In this document: positions 28,376 to 38,523 of the stretch, in pieces
How positions within the stretch are numbered: position 1 is the stretch's first letter
Layout: the number at the start of each line of letters is the position of its first letter
NCBI GenBank assembly: GCA_003332035.1
Contig: QOQI01000004.1
Location: 1 to 64,000, forward strand
From: Paracoccaceae bacterium
Lineage (GTDB): Bacteria; Pseudomonadota; Alphaproteobacteria; Rhodobacterales; Rhodobacteraceae
Reading direction: 5' to 3'
DNA: 64,000 nt
Program-made: the position numbers and the translations under genes
Notes under the pieces: generated by a model
What the model was told of the DNA's origin: nothing
What the model saw: the letters and a program-made list of their open reading frames with translations, nothing else
Databases searched by the model: none

Positions 28376-29629
28376 ATGCGGTTTTCTGGATTAAAAATAT
28401 TAAAAGAGGGTTTGACTGGAAATAAAGGTTGGACGAACCATTGGCGAGATCCAGAGCCAAAAAAAGAGTATGATATTTTAATAATTGGTGGCGGTGGGCA
28501 CGGTCTATCTACGGCATATTACTTGGCAAAAAATCACGGTTTAAAAAATATCGCTGTTCTGGAAAAAGGTTATCTTGGTGGAGGTAACGTTGGACGAAAT
28601 ACAACGATAGTAAGAGCGAATTACTTTTTGCCGGGCAATTCGGAATTTTATTCTCACTCTCTAAAACTCTGGGAAGGCCTGGAACATGATTTGAATTACA
28701 ACGTCATGCATTCTCAAAGAGGATTGATAAATTTATTTCATTCCGATGGGCAGAGAGATGCTTTTGCAAGGCGTGGAAACGCAATGATAAATCAAGGTGA
28801 TGATGCTATTTTGTTAGATAAAGAAGGTGTTCGCGATTTATTACCGTACCTAGACTTTGAGCAAACACGCTTTCCTATTTACGGTGGTTTATATCATCCC
28901 AGGGGAGGTTCTGCCAGGCATGATGCCGTGGCCTGGGGCTATGCTCGTGGTGCGGATACCCGTGGTGTAGATTTGATTCAAAACTGTGAGGTAACAGGTA
29001 TAGATATCAAACAAGGTTGCGTCACTGGAGTGCAAACAACTCGTGGCAGCATTAATGCAAAAAAGGTCGGTATCGTGGTTGCGGGTCGATCCGGGCAATT
29101 AGCAGCTATGGCTGGAATGAGATTACCAATAGAAAGCCATATTTTGCAGGCCTTTGTTACTGAAGGTTTAAAGCCATGTATTGATCACGTTGTAAGTTTT
29201 GGGATGGGCCATTTTTATATCAGTCAATCAGATAAAGGTGGATTAATATTCGGCGGTGATCTGGATTTTTATTCTTCGTATGCTCAGCGAGGAAACTTAC
29301 CAATGAAAGAACATGTTATGGAAGCAGGCATGACCTTAATGCCAATGATTGGAAAAGCTCGTGTTTTGCGATCTTGGGGGGGGATTATGGATATGACGCC
29401 AGATGGTTCTCCAATAATCGATAAGACAGATATAGATGGATTATATATCGATTGTGGCTGGTGTTATGGCGGATTTAAAGCAGTTCCTGCTTCAGGTACT
29501 TGCTTTGCGCATTTAATTGCAACTGATCGACATCATGAAGTAGCAAGTGGATTTCGTTTGGATAGATTTAAAACGGGTTATGGTTTGATTGATGAAGAGG
29601 GCACCGGCTCTCAACACAATCTTCATTAG
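28376..29629 (+). CDS. soxB: Sarcosine oxidase subunit beta
   Basis: 417 aa from ATG 28376, preceded by CCGGAG; a TTG six codons earlier is weaker. It is the flavin subunit of heterotetrameric sarcosine oxidase, which demethylates sarcosine to glycine. The FAD Rossmann motif IIGGGGHGLSTAYYLA starts near 36; the C-terminal TPDGSPIIDKTDIDGLYI and CGWCYGGFKAVPASG are family motifs. It heads the beta-delta-alpha-gamma operon. The symbol is shared by tradition with the unrelated sulfur gene soxB at 44.9 kb. Confidence 0.95.
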   Translation: MRFSGLKILKEGLTGNKGWTNHWRDPEPKKEYDILIIGGGGHGLSTAYYLAKNHGLKNIAVLEKGYLGGGNVGRNTTIVRANYFLPGNSEFYSHSLKLWEGLEHDLNYNVMHSQRGLINLFHSDGQRDAFARRGNAMINQGDDAILLDKEGVRDLLPYLDFEQTRFPIYGGLYHPRGGSARHDAVAWGYARGADTRGVDLIQNCEVTGIDIKQGCVTGVQTTRGSINAKKVGIVVAGRSGQLAAMAGMRLPIESHILQAFVTEGLKPCIDHVVSFGMGHFYISQSDKGGLIFGGDLDFYSSYAQRGNLPMKEHVMEAGMTLMPMIGKARVLRSWGGIMDMTPDGSPIIDKTDIDGLYIDCGWCYGGFKAVPASGTCFAHLIATDRHHEVASGFRLDRFKTGYGLIDEEGTGSQHNLH

Positions 29630-29641
29630 AGGAAGCATGTT

Positions 29642-29914
29642 ATGAGAATCCCTTGCCCTGTATGTGGAGAAAGAGATAGGCGAGAATTTTATTATGTTGG
29701 GGATGCAAAAATAGTGAATCGACCGTCACCCGACGCCTCAGAAAGTATATGGAACGATTATCTACATAATCGCGAAAATCCAGCAGGAGTGACGAGAGAT
29801 TTGTGGTACCATGAAAGTGGATGTAATTCTTGGTTGGTAGTAACCCGCAATACTGTAACTCATGAGGTTGAGGCTGCAGAACTGGCTTCTGATTTAAAAG
29901 GTGATTTGTCGTGA
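29642..29914 (+). CDS. soxD: Sarcosine oxidase subunit delta
   Basis: 90 aa. Small zinc-binding subunit: Cys5, Cys8 (CPVCGERDRREF), then His57 and Cys61 (YHESGCNSWL). These four ligands match the known zinc site of the heterotetrameric enzyme. It lies 12 bp after soxB and its TGA overlaps the GTG of the alpha gene by 4 bp. Cytoplasmic. Distinct from the sulfur-pathway SoxD at 47.9 kb. Confidence 0.94.
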   Translation: MRIPCPVCGERDRREFYYVGDAKIVNRPSPDASESIWNDYLHNRENPAGVTRDLWYHESGCNSWLVVTRNTVTHEVEAAELASDLKGDLS

Positions 29915-32844
29915 GGGTTTCAGGAAAAGGTCTGATAAATCGTGAAAAGATTGTAAATTTTAAATTCGATGGACAGAATTTTGAAGGCTTCGAGGGAGAT
30001 ACGGTTGCTTCAGCACTTTTAGCGTCAGGTAAAAAATTATTTGGCCGTTCATTTAAATATCATAGACCTAGGGGTGTTTTAACTGCTGGTAGCGAAGAGC
30101 CAAATGCTCTTGTTACTGTCGGACAGGGTGCATTTCAAGATCCAAATGTTAGAGCAACAACTCAGGAAATTTTTGAAGGTTTAATTACGAAAAGCCAAAA
30201 TAATTGGCCTAATCTGCATTTTGATATTTTATCTGTTAACGATTTATTTTCACAATTTTTAGGTGCAGGATTTTATTATAAAACTTTTATGTGGCCAAAA
30301 AGTTTCTGGGAAAAAGTATATGAACCGTTTATTCGACGCGCTGCAGGTTTAGGAGCGTTAAGCGGATTACATAACTCAGACACCTATGAAAAAGCTTACG
30401 CTTTCTGTGATTTGCTGGTTATAGGAGGAGGACCGTCAGGATTGATGGCTGCCAAAATTGCTGCTGAGGCTGGGCTAGAAGTTATTCTCGCAGAACAAGA
30501 GCCTATTTTTGGTGGGCGCCTAAATAGTGAAACAGAAGAAGTTGATGGTATGCCTGGCAGTACTTGGGCGGCTGAAACCATAAAAAACTTAAGTAAACTA
30601 GACAACGTACGCTTATTTTCGCGAACCACCGTGACAGGCGTTTATGATCAAGGAACTTTTGCTGCGGTTGAGCGGGTGGGACATCATCTTTCAGATAGAG
30701 GAGGCGATAGACCACTTGAGTGTTTTTGGAGGATTGTTGCGAAGCATAGTATTCTAGCAGCGGGAGCGATTGAAAGAGCTATAGCGTTTCCTAATAATGA
30801 TCGTCCCGGAATTATGGCTGCTGGAGCAGTCAGGACGTATCTTAACCGCTTTGGAGTTTCGCCGGGTCAATCTGTAGCGTTATTCTGCAACAATAATACA
30901 GCTCACAATACTGCCAAGGACTTATTGGAAAGTGGTATAGATGTCGCTGCGATCATTGATACTCGTGAAGATAGTCAAACTGATTTAGATGTTCCTTTTT
31001 ACAATGGAGCTGAGGTTTCAAATACTTATGGGCGTTATGGGCTCAAATCTATTGTTGTGAAAAAAAACAACGCAGAGAGTAGAATAGAAGCTGACTGTTT
31101 AGCTGTGTCTGGGGGGTGGAATCCAGCTGTGCATTTAACTTGTCATATGAATGGCCGACCAACTTGGGATGAAAAGATTCTAAGCTTTGTCCCAGAAATT
31201 GGAGCAATTCCGAATATGGTAGTTGTTGGGGCGGCTAATGGTTTTATGGATACCCAAATGTGTTTAGGATCAGCAGAAAAAGAAGTTAACCTTATATTAA
31301 AAGCTTTTGGAAAAACTCCAAAAAAGAAAAAATTACCAAAAGTAGAAATAACAAAATATGAGATTTCGCCTAAGTGGTCTGTAGAAGGAAAAGGCAGGGC
31401 TTGGCTTGATTACCAAAATGATGTCACGGTTAAAGATATACAGCAATCTGTTCAAGAAAACTTCAAATCAGTTGAACATATGAAGCGCTATACAACCCAA
31501 GGGATGGCAATTGATCAGGGTAAGAATTCAAATGTTGCTTCTTTGGCAATCTTGGCAGATGCAACAGGTCGAGGCATTCCCGAAACTGGCACAACTACGT
31601 TCCGTCCTCCTTTTGTGCCTGTTTCAATCGCCTCTATGGGAAAAAATGCTCAAGGAATAGGCTTTGCTCCGCAGCGTTGCACAACATCGCACATAGCCTC
31701 TATTGATCGTGGCGCTCCTATGGTTGAATCGGGCCTTTGGTATCGACCAAGTTATTTTCCAGATTTTGGTGAAACCAATTGGCGTCAATCATGCGACCGC
31801 GAAGTCGAAATGGTTCGCACGAATGTAGGTGTCTGTGATGTTTCAACGTTGGGGAAAATAGACATACAGGGACCTGATGCTCATAGAATGTTAGACTTTG
31901 TATATACAAATATGTTTAGCACTCTCAAAGTTGGTAAGGTCCGATATGGCTTAATGCTTCGAGAAGATGGACACGTGATGGATGATGGAACGACAGCACG
32001 TTTGACTGAGAACCACTACATTATGACCACTACTACAGCTGCAGCAGGACAAGTAATGCGTCATTTAGACTTTGTTCATCAATGCCTTCATCCTGAGTGG
32101 GATTTAAGTTTTATTTCAGTTACTGAGCAGTGGGCGCAATTTTCAATAGCTGGGCCAAAATCCCAAGAATTGATTAATGCTGTGCTGGATCAGCCAATTA
32201 CTTCAGAAACTTTTCCCTACATGTCATGTGCGTCTGTTGGTGTTTTAGGAGAATTGGGTCGCTTATTTAGGATCTCTTTCAGTGGAGAACATGCCTATGA
32301 GATCGCTATACCGTCTAGGTATGGTGAAAGTCTTTTTCGATTATTAGTCTCACGTGCTGAGGAAATGGGCGGTGGACCATATGGAATGGAAGCTCTCAAT
32401 GTTCTTCGATTAGAAAAAGGGTTTATAACGCATGCTGAAATTCATGGAAGAGTGACTGCTTTTGATTTGGGTATGCAGCGAATGGTTTCTGAAAAAAAGG
32501 ACTGCATTGGAAAGACTTCGGCTGCTCGGCCAGGTTTGCTTGATAGCGAAAGAGAGCAACTTATCGCGCTTAAGCCTGTGGGACCAATTAAACAAATTGT
32601 TGCTGGCGCTCATCTTTTCGATCTTAATGATGAACCATTACGGCAAAATGATAAGGGTTATGTAACATCAGTTGGGTTCTCGCCAACTTTTGGGCATTTT
32701 ATAGGTTTAGGGTTCTTAAAGAATGGGCAAGTTAGATTAGGTGATCGAATAAAGATGGTGGATCACCTTAGAGGTGTTGAGACTGATTGTGAGATTATAA
32801 ATACTGTTTCCTTTGATCCAAAAGGAGATAGGCTTCGTGATTAA
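29911..32844 (+). CDS. soxA: Sarcosine oxidase subunit alpha
   Basis: 977 aa, GTG start overlapping soxD. Domains in order: an N-terminal ferredoxin-like segment (FKFDGQNFEGFEGDTVASALLA), an NAD-binding Rossmann domain (LLVIGGGPSGLMAAKIA near 169), and a C-terminal aminomethyltransferase (GcvT-like) domain from about 590. That last domain binds tetrahydrofolate and captures the methyl carbon as 5,10-methylene-THF. This links sarcosine (from glycine betaine or choline breakdown) to folD and fhs at 5.7-8.6 kb. Full length, no damage seen. Confidence 0.95.
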   Translation: MRVSGKGLINREKIVNFKFDGQNFEGFEGDTVASALLASGKKLFGRSFKYHRPRGVLTAGSEEPNALVTVGQGAFQDPNVRATTQEIFEGLITKSQNNWPNLHFDILSVNDLFSQFLGAGFYYKTFMWPKSFWEKVYEPFIRRAAGLGALSGLHNSDTYEKAYAFCDLLVIGGGPSGLMAAKIAAEAGLEVILAEQEPIFGGRLNSETEEVDGMPGSTWAAETIKNLSKLDNVRLFSRTTVTGVYDQGTFAAVERVGHHLSDRGGDRPLECFWRIVAKHSILAAGAIERAIAFPNNDRPGIMAAGAVRTYLNRFGVSPGQSVALFCNNNTAHNTAKDLLESGIDVAAIIDTREDSQTDLDVPFYNGAEVSNTYGRYGLKSIVVKKNNAESRIEADCLAVSGGWNPAVHLTCHMNGRPTWDEKILSFVPEIGAIPNMVVVGAANGFMDTQMCLGSAEKEVNLILKAFGKTPKKKKLPKVEITKYEISPKWSVEGKGRAWLDYQNDVTVKDIQQSVQENFKSVEHMKRYTTQGMAIDQGKNSNVASLAILADATGRGIPETGTTTFRPPFVPVSIASMGKNAQGIGFAPQRCTTSHIASIDRGAPMVESGLWYRPSYFPDFGETNWRQSCDREVEMVRTNVGVCDVSTLGKIDIQGPDAHRMLDFVYTNMFSTLKVGKVRYGLMLREDGHVMDDGTTARLTENHYIMTTTTAAAGQVMRHLDFVHQCLHPEWDLSFISVTEQWAQFSIAGPKSQELINAVLDQPITSETFPYMSCASVGVLGELGRLFRISFSGEHAYEIAIPSRYGESLFRLLVSRAEEMGGGPYGMEALNVLRLEKGFITHAEIHGRVTAFDLGMQRMVSEKKDCIGKTSAARPGLLDSEREQLIALKPVGPIKQIVAGAHLFDLNDEPLRQNDKGYVTSVGFSPTFGHFIGLGFLKNGQVRLGDRIKMVDHLRGVETDCEIINTVSFDPKGDRLRD

Positions 32845-33379
32845 ATTATTACCTAAATCAGCTGCTTATGGGCTGACGCCTATTAAAGTTTCAAACACTG
32901 AAATTATAGAAAATGATATGTTAACTCTTACCTCAATTTCTGCGAACATAGGAAAGTCAAATAAGTTATCTGAACAGTTAAAAAAATCGCATGGAATGGC
33001 TCTTCCTAACAAAGGACGTGCAACTGGCCGAGATGGCGCAAGAGCTTTGTGGTTCGGCCAGCACGCTCTTTTAGTAGGTCCAAAGCCCGATAAGAAACTA
33101 ACTGAGTTCGGTATTTTGACAGATCAAAGTGATGCTTGGGTTGTTTTGCGGATGAGCGGCGATTTAGTAGAAGATACTCTCATGCGCTTAAGTCCTGTTG
33201 ATGTAAGATTTAAAACATTTAAAAGTGGTGACGTTGTTCGTACTGGCCTTCTACATATAAATGTTACGCTTCATCGGATCGGACCGAATACGATTGATGT
33301 GTATGGGTTTCGCTCAATGGCAAAAACACTTTGCCATGAATTGACCCAAGCAATTTCAACAGTGGCTGCGCGTGATTAG
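32837..33379 (+). CDS. soxG: Sarcosine oxidase subunit gamma
   Basis: 180 aa from GTG 32837, overlapping the end of the alpha gene by 8 bp and preceded by AAAGGAG. An earlier in-frame ATG (32813) lies deeper in the alpha gene and is less likely. The GcvT-like fold is recognisable in WFGQHALLVGP, LSPVDVRFKTFKSGDVVRTGLLHINVTLHRIG and VYGFRSMAKTLCHEL. It is the fourth subunit of the heterotetramer. Gamma is the least conserved subunit, hence slightly lower confidence. Confidence 0.9.
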   Translation: MIKLLPKSAAYGLTPIKVSNTEIIENDMLTLTSISANIGKSNKLSEQLKKSHGMALPNKGRATGRDGARALWFGQHALLVGPKPDKKLTEFGILTDQSDAWVVLRMSGDLVEDTLMRLSPVDVRFKTFKSGDVVRTGLLHINVTLHRIGPNTIDVYGFRSMAKTLCHELTQAISTVAARD

Positions 33380-33449
33380 AAGAACATTAACTTGTTAAAA
33401 AAATCAATATACGCTGGACTCTAAGTAAATCTGAACCGATATTTACATT

Positions 33450-35399
33450 ATGAGTTTGCCACCTGGTTTTCTAGAAGAATTGCGTTCACGAGTAAGTGTA
33501 ACCCAAGTCGTTGGTCGTAAAGTGACATGGGACTTGAAAAAATCGAACCAAAACAAGGGTGATATGTGGGCTCCTTGTCCTTTTCATCAAGAAAAAACTG
33601 CTTCATTTCATGTGGATGATCAAAAAGGTTTTTATTATTGCTTTGGCTGTCATGCAAAAGGAGATGCAATATCTTTTGTGAAGGAAACTGAGAACGTAAA
33701 TTTTATAGAGGCTGTTGAAATATTGGCTAGAGAGGCCGGTCTTCAAATTCCTGAGCAAGATCCACAAGCAAAAGAAAAATCTAGCTATAGAGATGAACTT
33801 TTTGAAATTATGGAAGTATCAGTGAATTTCTATCGACGCTTATTAAGGTCAACACAAGGTGTAAAAGCTCTTGATTATATCAATAGTCGAAAATTGACTT
33901 CAGCAATTATAGATGATTTTGAAATTGGATTTGCACCTAATAGTAGGACCGATCTGTTCGATTATCTCACGGATAAAAAAATTCCAGAACAACACATAAT
34001 TGACACAGGAATGTGTCTGCGTCCTGATGATGGTGGCCCAGTATATGATAGGTTCAGAGATCGGATAATGTATCCAATTCGGGACTCTCGAGGTCGGTGT
34101 ATAGCATTTGGCGGCAGAGCAATGTCAAAAAACGCTCGCGCCAAGTATCTTAATTCTCCTGAAACCAAATTGTTTGATAAAGGCAGAAGTCTTTATAACT
34201 TTAGCACCGCTAGATCTGCCCTGAACACACGGTCATCATTGATTGTTGCGGAAGGCTACATGGATGTTATTGCGCTTTCACAGGCAAATTTTAAAGCTTC
34301 CGTTGCTCCGTTGGGTACAGCTATAACAAAAGATCAGTTAGCACTGATCTGGCGAATAAGCCCTAACCCAGTGATTGCTCTTGATGGAGATAGAGCAGGC
34401 ATCAATGCTGCTTATCGATTGATTGATGTTGCCCTTCCATTAATTGAAACGGGAAAATCAATTAAATTTGTGCTGATGCCTGAAGGATATGATCCTGATG
34501 ATCTAATTAAAGAGCGTGGCAGTGATGCTATGCAAAATTTAATTGATGAGGCAATTTCATTAGGCGACCTGCTGTGGAGAAGAGAAACAGAAGGTCTTTC
34601 TTTTGATAACCCAGAGGCAAGGGCGGCTCTTGATAAAAAATTAGATCAAGCATTACTAAATGTTCGGGATAAACAGCTAAAATACCATTATCAGCAATAT
34701 TTTAAAGACCTAAAGTGGGGTGCATTTATCAAAAAGTCTGGAAGAAAATCTTCAGGTTTCCAAAATAACGTGACTACAGGCAACGCTGTAAAAGGTTCTT
34801 TTATCGCAAATTCAGATAAGAAAAATTTTATTTCTTTAAAAGAAACTGTCATCCTTGCCATTTTGATAAAATACCCAAGTTTAATTGAGCCTAATAGAGA
34901 AAAATTGACCACTATGGGCTGGAACTCGAAAGACCATATTTTATTTTTGGACGAAATTGTAAATATGGGACACTTAGTAAGCGAAGAAATTACAGAAAAT
35001 TTAGAAAATAAATTTGGTGATAAAGTTCTTGGGAAACTTTTTAAACAAAGCCACGTAAATATTATACCCTGTCTCGGGGCTAAGAATGATCCTGAACAAG
35101 CTGAAGTGATTTTATCCGACGAGATAAACAAATTAGAAATTCAGAGAGGTTTAGAAGCTGAGCTTGAAGAGGTTGTAAACTCTTCAGATGAGGAGCTAGA
35201 TGAAACGGCATTTTGGCGGCTTGGCCAGGCAACTCAAGCAAAATTCAGCACTAAAAAATCTGGAAAAGATGACCTGACGAATTTTGAAACTGCCCCTAAT
35301 GGAGTGAAATTAGATAAAGAAGAAAAAAGTCAGTTTGACGCACTTTTGGAAGAAATTTCCCAAGATACCTTTAATAAATCTAAAAATCATGAAAATTAA
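33450..35399 (+). CDS. dnaG: DNA primase
   Basis: 649 aa. It makes RNA primers at the replication fork. The N-terminal CHC2 zinc domain has Cys43, His46, Cys64 and Cys67 (CPFHQEKT ... [11 protein letters not shown]). The TOPRIM core follows at roughly 264-330 with [14 protein letters not shown] and ALDGDRAG. The C-terminal helicase-binding part is poorly conserved and acidic. It is followed within 100 bp by rpoD; the dnaG-rpoD pair is widespread in bacteria as part of the macromolecular synthesis operon. Confidence 0.96.
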   Translation: MSLPPGFLEELRSRVSVTQVVGRKVTWDLKKSNQNKGDMWAPCPFHQEKTASFHVDDQKGFYYCFGCHAKGDAISFVKETENVNFIEAVEILAREAGLQIPEQDPQAKEKSSYRDELFEIMEVSVNFYRRLLRSTQGVKALDYINSRKLTSAIIDDFEIGFAPNSRTDLFDYLTDKKIPEQHIIDTGMCLRPDDGGPVYDRFRDRIMYPIRDSRGRCIAFGGRAMSKNARAKYLNSPETKLFDKGRSLYNFSTARSALNTRSSLIVAEGYMDVIALSQANFKASVAPLGTAITKDQLALIWRISPNPVIALDGDRAGINAAYRLIDVALPLIETGKSIKFVLMPEGYDPDDLIKERGSDAMQNLIDEAISLGDLLWRRETEGLSFDNPEARAALDKKLDQALLNVRDKQLKYHYQQYFKDLKWGAFIKKSGRKSSGFQNNVTTGNAVKGSFIANSDKKNFISLKETVILAILIKYPSLIEPNREKLTTMGWNSKDHILFLDEIVNMGHLVSEEITENLENKFGDKVLGKLFKQSHVNIIPCLGAKNDPEQAEVILSDEINKLEIQRGLEAELEEVVNSSDEELDETAFWRLGQATQAKFSTKKSGKDDLTNFETAPNGVKLDKEEKSQFDALLEEISQDTFNKSKNHEN

Positions 35400-35426
35400 A
35401 CGAAATTATTAAGTTATATGGGTGTG

Positions 35427-35467
35427 CGAATCAAAAGATCACGTTATTGATTCGGGAACACGAATCA
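35427..35467. promoter_or_regulatory. Triple CGAATCA repeat upstream of rpoD
   Basis: CGAATCA occurs at 35427-35433 and 35461-35467, and inverted as TGATTCG at 35448-35454. The last two form a 7-bp inverted repeat with a 6-base spacer (GGAACA). The group ends 24 bp before the rpoD ATG. Either an operator or a small hairpin in the rpoD leader. It does not match the GAAC-N7-GAAC LexA box of this class. Confidence 0.4.
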
Positions 35468-35491
35468 CCCGATATGCCGCAGGAGCTAACT

Positions 35492-37471
35492 ATGGCTGCA
35501 AAAGATACTGAAGATCGAAAAACTGATGAACAAGATGCTGACTTGTCTTTAGACATGAGCCAGGCTGCGGTTAAGAAGATGATCGCTGAGGCAAGAGAGC
35601 GCGGTTATATAACTTATGATCAACTGAATAATGTTTTGCCCCCAGATCAGGTCTCTTCGGAACAGATTGAGGATGTCATGTCTATGTTGTCAGAGATGGG
35701 CATTAATATAATCGAAGACGAAGATGTTGAGGAAGAAGAGGGGCGCGTTACCGATTTGGTTGCAGTCAACCAAACTAAAGATGTTGCCGTTTCTGGGGGG
35801 GATACGGAAAAATTAGATAGAACGGATGATCCAGTTCGCATGTATCTTCGGGAAATGGGTTCCGTTGAGTTGCTCAGCAGAGAAGGCGAAATCGCAATTG
35901 CAAAGCGAATTGAAGCCGGTCGAAATACAATGATTTTGGGTTTGTGTGAAAGCCCACTTACATTTCAAGCCATCACAATCTGGCGAGATGAATTATTAAA
36001 CGAAGATATTTTGCTCAGAGATGTCATCGATCTTGAGGCAACATTTGGAAATCAAATGGGCGAAGAGGTGGATGAGCAGAAGGTCATAAAAACATCCAAT
36101 GTTAATGGTGCTCCAGTAAAACAAGCTGGAGAAGAGTTAGATGCTGATGGCAATCCGATTATCAACGACGATGATGATGATGAGGAAGACGATCAATCGA
36201 ATATGTCACTGGCAGCAATGGAAGCAGAATTAAAGCCGCGTGTTTTGGAAATTTTGGATCGCATCGCGGCTGATTATTCACAGTTATCTGAAATGCAGGA
36301 TGATAGAATATCTGCAACATTAAACGATGGAAGTGATTTTTCTGAATCTCAAGAAAAACATTATCAATCTTTGCGGTCAGAAATTGTTGAATTAGTCAAT
36401 GAGCTGCATCTTCACAACAATAGGATTGAAGCACTAATAGATCAGTTATACGGTATAAATAGACGAATAATGCAGATTGATGGATCAATTGTTAAATTAG
36501 CTGACCAAGCGCGTATCAATCGCAGAGATTTTATCGATGAGTATCGGGGATATGAGCTAGATCCTAATTGGCTTGACCGCATGGCAGAAAAAACCGGCCG
36601 TGGTTGGCAAATGTTTATCGAGAAATCACGAGAAAAAGCCGAAGACTTGAGATCTGATATGGCGCAAGTTGGGCAATATGTTGGGCTAGACATCTCTGAA
36701 TTCAGACGAATTGTTTCCCAAGTGCAAAAGGGCGAGAAAGAGGCCCGACAAGCAAAAAAAGAAATGGTTGAAGCGAATTTGAGATTAGTGATTTCAATAG
36801 CTAAAAAGTATACTAATCGAGGGTTGCAGTTTCTAGATTTGATCCAGGAAGGTAATATTGGGCTCATGAAAGCGGTGGATAAATTTGAATATCGCCGTGG
36901 GTATAAGTTTTCGACTTATGCGACTTGGTGGATACGTCAGGCTATTACGCGTTCGATAGCAGATCAAGCCAGGACTATCAGAATTCCAGTACATATGATC
37001 GAAACAATAAATAAACTGGTGCGTACTGGTAGACAGATGCTTCATGAAATTGGAAGAGAACCGACCCCAGAAGAGTTGGCAGCCAAATTACAAATGCCTC
37101 TTGAAAAAGTTCGTAAGGTTATGAAAATCGCCAAGGAACCAATTTCTTTAGAGACTCCGATTGGAGATGAAGAAGACTCACAATTGGGTGACTTCATAGA
37201 AGATAAAAATGCTGTGCTACCACTGGACAGTGCTATTCAAGAAAACCTCAAAGAAACGACTACCCGCGTTCTTTCTTCGTTAACTCCTAGAGAAGAGCGA
37301 GTTCTAAGAATGCGATTTGGTATTGGGATGAATACCGATCATACTCTTGAAGAGGTGGGGCAACAATTTAGTGTTACTAGGGAAAGAATTAGGCAAATTG
37401 AAGCTAAGGCTTTAAGGAAGTTAAAGCATCCTAGCAGGAGTAGGAAATTGCGCAGTTTCCTTGATCAATAA
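35492..37471 (+). CDS. rpoD: RNA polymerase primary sigma factor (sigma-70)
   Basis: 659 aa from ATG 35492, preceded by AGGAG; the frame opens at 35447 but lacks a ribosome site there. Domains: region 1.1 ([27 protein letters not shown]), region 1.2 ([29 protein letters not shown]), a non-conserved insertion with an acidic run near 230, region 2 ([22 protein letters not shown] and [14 protein letters not shown]), region 3, and region 4 helix-turn-helix ([24 protein letters not shown]). Recognises housekeeping promoters. Full-length group 1 sigma factor. Confidence 0.97.
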   Translation: MAAKDTEDRKTDEQDADLSLDMSQAAVKKMIAEARERGYITYDQLNNVLPPDQVSSEQIEDVMSMLSEMGINIIEDEDVEEEEGRVTDLVAVNQTKDVAVSGGDTEKLDRTDDPVRMYLREMGSVELLSREGEIAIAKRIEAGRNTMILGLCESPLTFQAITIWRDELLNEDILLRDVIDLEATFGNQMGEEVDEQKVIKTSNVNGAPVKQAGEELDADGNPIINDDDDDEEDDQSNMSLAAMEAELKPRVLEILDRIAADYSQLSEMQDDRISATLNDGSDFSESQEKHYQSLRSEIVELVNELHLHNNRIEALIDQLYGINRRIMQIDGSIVKLADQARINRRDFIDEYRGYELDPNWLDRMAEKTGRGWQMFIEKSREKAEDLRSDMAQVGQYVGLDISEFRRIVSQVQKGEKEARQAKKEMVEANLRLVISIAKKYTNRGLQFLDLIQEGNIGLMKAVDKFEYRRGYKFSTYATWWIRQAITRSIADQARTIRIPVHMIETINKLVRTGRQMLHEIGREPTPEELAAKLQMPLEKVRKVMKIAKEPISLETPIGDEEDSQLGDFIEDKNAVLPLDSAIQENLKETTTRVLSSLTPREERVLRMRFGIGMNTDHTLEEVGQQFSVTRERIRQIEAKALRKLKHPSRSRKLRSFLDQ

Positions 37472-37515
37472 AATTATTCATTTTATCCAGAAATGCTTTT
37501 TGAATTTTATTGAAT

Positions 37516-37929
37516 ATGGAAACAAAATCTTTTTTTGTGTCAACAAATGGCCCTGGCCTTTATGAGCTCACAAGCCAAATAGAAAAATGGGTCGAAGGCG
37601 ATGGGCTTTTGACGCTTTTGGTTAAGCATACTTCAGCCAGTCTTTTAATTCAGGAAAATGCTGATCCAGAGGTAAAATTTGACTTTATTCAATATCTTGA
37701 GAGATTAGTTCCCCCCAGTTCATCTCCAGAAATGTCTTACTTAACCCATACTTATGAAGGGCCTGACGATATGCCTGCTCATATCAAATCTGGATTGCTG
37801 CCCACTACATTATCGATCCCCGTAAAAAATGGTCAAATGATGCTCGGTACTTGGCAGGGTATCTATCTTGTTGAGCACCGGGTAAGTCCACGAAAAAGGG
37901 AAATAGTAGCATCTCTTTTATTAGCCTAA
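37516..37929 (+). CDS. YjbQ/UPF0047 family protein
   Basis: 137 aa from ATG 37516; the in-frame TTG two codons earlier has no better ribosome site, and no clear Shine-Dalgarno is seen for either. The family signature is intact: HTSASLLIQENADPEV (38-53) and GTWQGIYLVEHR near 115. His and Asp/Glu residues form a metal site in known structures. Some members have weak thiamine-phosphate synthase activity, but the physiological role is not settled. Single gene between rpoD and nrdR. Confidence 0.87.
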   Translation: METKSFFVSTNGPGLYELTSQIEKWVEGDGLLTLLVKHTSASLLIQENADPEVKFDFIQYLERLVPPSSSPEMSYLTHTYEGPDDMPAHIKSGLLPTTLSIPVKNGQMMLGTWQGIYLVEHRVSPRKREIVASLLLA

Positions 37930-38047
37930 TGTACTTTATGTAGGCGAAAAAAAATAATACCACACAATTTGTTGTTTATTTTTTATTCTAACTGTGGATA
38001 AGTGTGCGCAAGATCCATACAGAGAGATTACAACAAGAGGTGTAGTA

Positions 38048-38518
38048 ATGCGTTGTCCGTTTTGTGGTAATATTGATACGCAGGTGAAAGATTCAAGACC
38101 CGCAGAAGATCATGTCTCTATAAGACGGCGCAGATTTTGTGTCGCTTGTGGCGGTCGTTTCACAACATATGAACGCGTTCAACTAAGAGATCTAGTGGTA
38201 ATAAAATCAAATGGTAAGCGTGAAGATTTTGATAGAGATAAACTGGAAAGGTCTATTCGTATAGCTCTACAAAAAAGGCCTGTTGAGCATGAGAGAATGG
38301 AACAGATGATTTCTGGTATTGTTCGTCGCCTTGAAAGTTTAGGCGAAACTGACATAAATTCGAATAAAATTGGTGAAATTGTTATGGAAGCTTTGGCAAG
38401 AATTGATACCGTAGCCTATGTTCGATTTGCGAGTGTTTACAAAAATTTTCAGGCAGCTGATGATTTTGATAAGTTTGTATCCGAACTGAGACCACCGGAT
38501 ACTGAAGATAAAGCCTAG
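38048..38518 (+). CDS. nrdR: Transcriptional repressor NrdR
   Basis: 156 aa from ATG 38048, which has AGAGG upstream and begins with the family start MRCPFCGN; the frame is open from 37994. A zinc ribbon uses Cys3, Cys6, Cys31 and Cys34, with DSRP and RRRRFC between. The ATP-cone domain follows ([20 protein letters not shown]). NrdR senses ATP/dATP and represses ribonucleotide reductase genes at NrdR boxes. It precedes ribD by 5 bp, the common nrdR-ribD-ribE order. Confidence 0.95.
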   Translation: MRCPFCGNIDTQVKDSRPAEDHVSIRRRRFCVACGGRFTTYERVQLRDLVVIKSNGKREDFDRDKLERSIRIALQKRPVEHERMEQMISGIVRRLESLGETDINSNKIGEIVMEALARIDTVAYVRFASVYKNFQAADDFDKFVSELRPPDTEDKA

Positions 38519-38523
38519 AATTA

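Noticed and set aside
35448-35467. LexA/SOS box before rpoD
   Set aside because: GGAACACGAATC resembles one half of an alphaproteobacterial GAAC-N7-GAAC site, but the second GAAC is absent at the needed distance.
36150-36200. GAT/GAC/GAA-rich simple repeat in rpoD
   Set aside because: It encodes the acidic run in the non-conserved insertion of sigma-70, a common variable feature; not a separate element.
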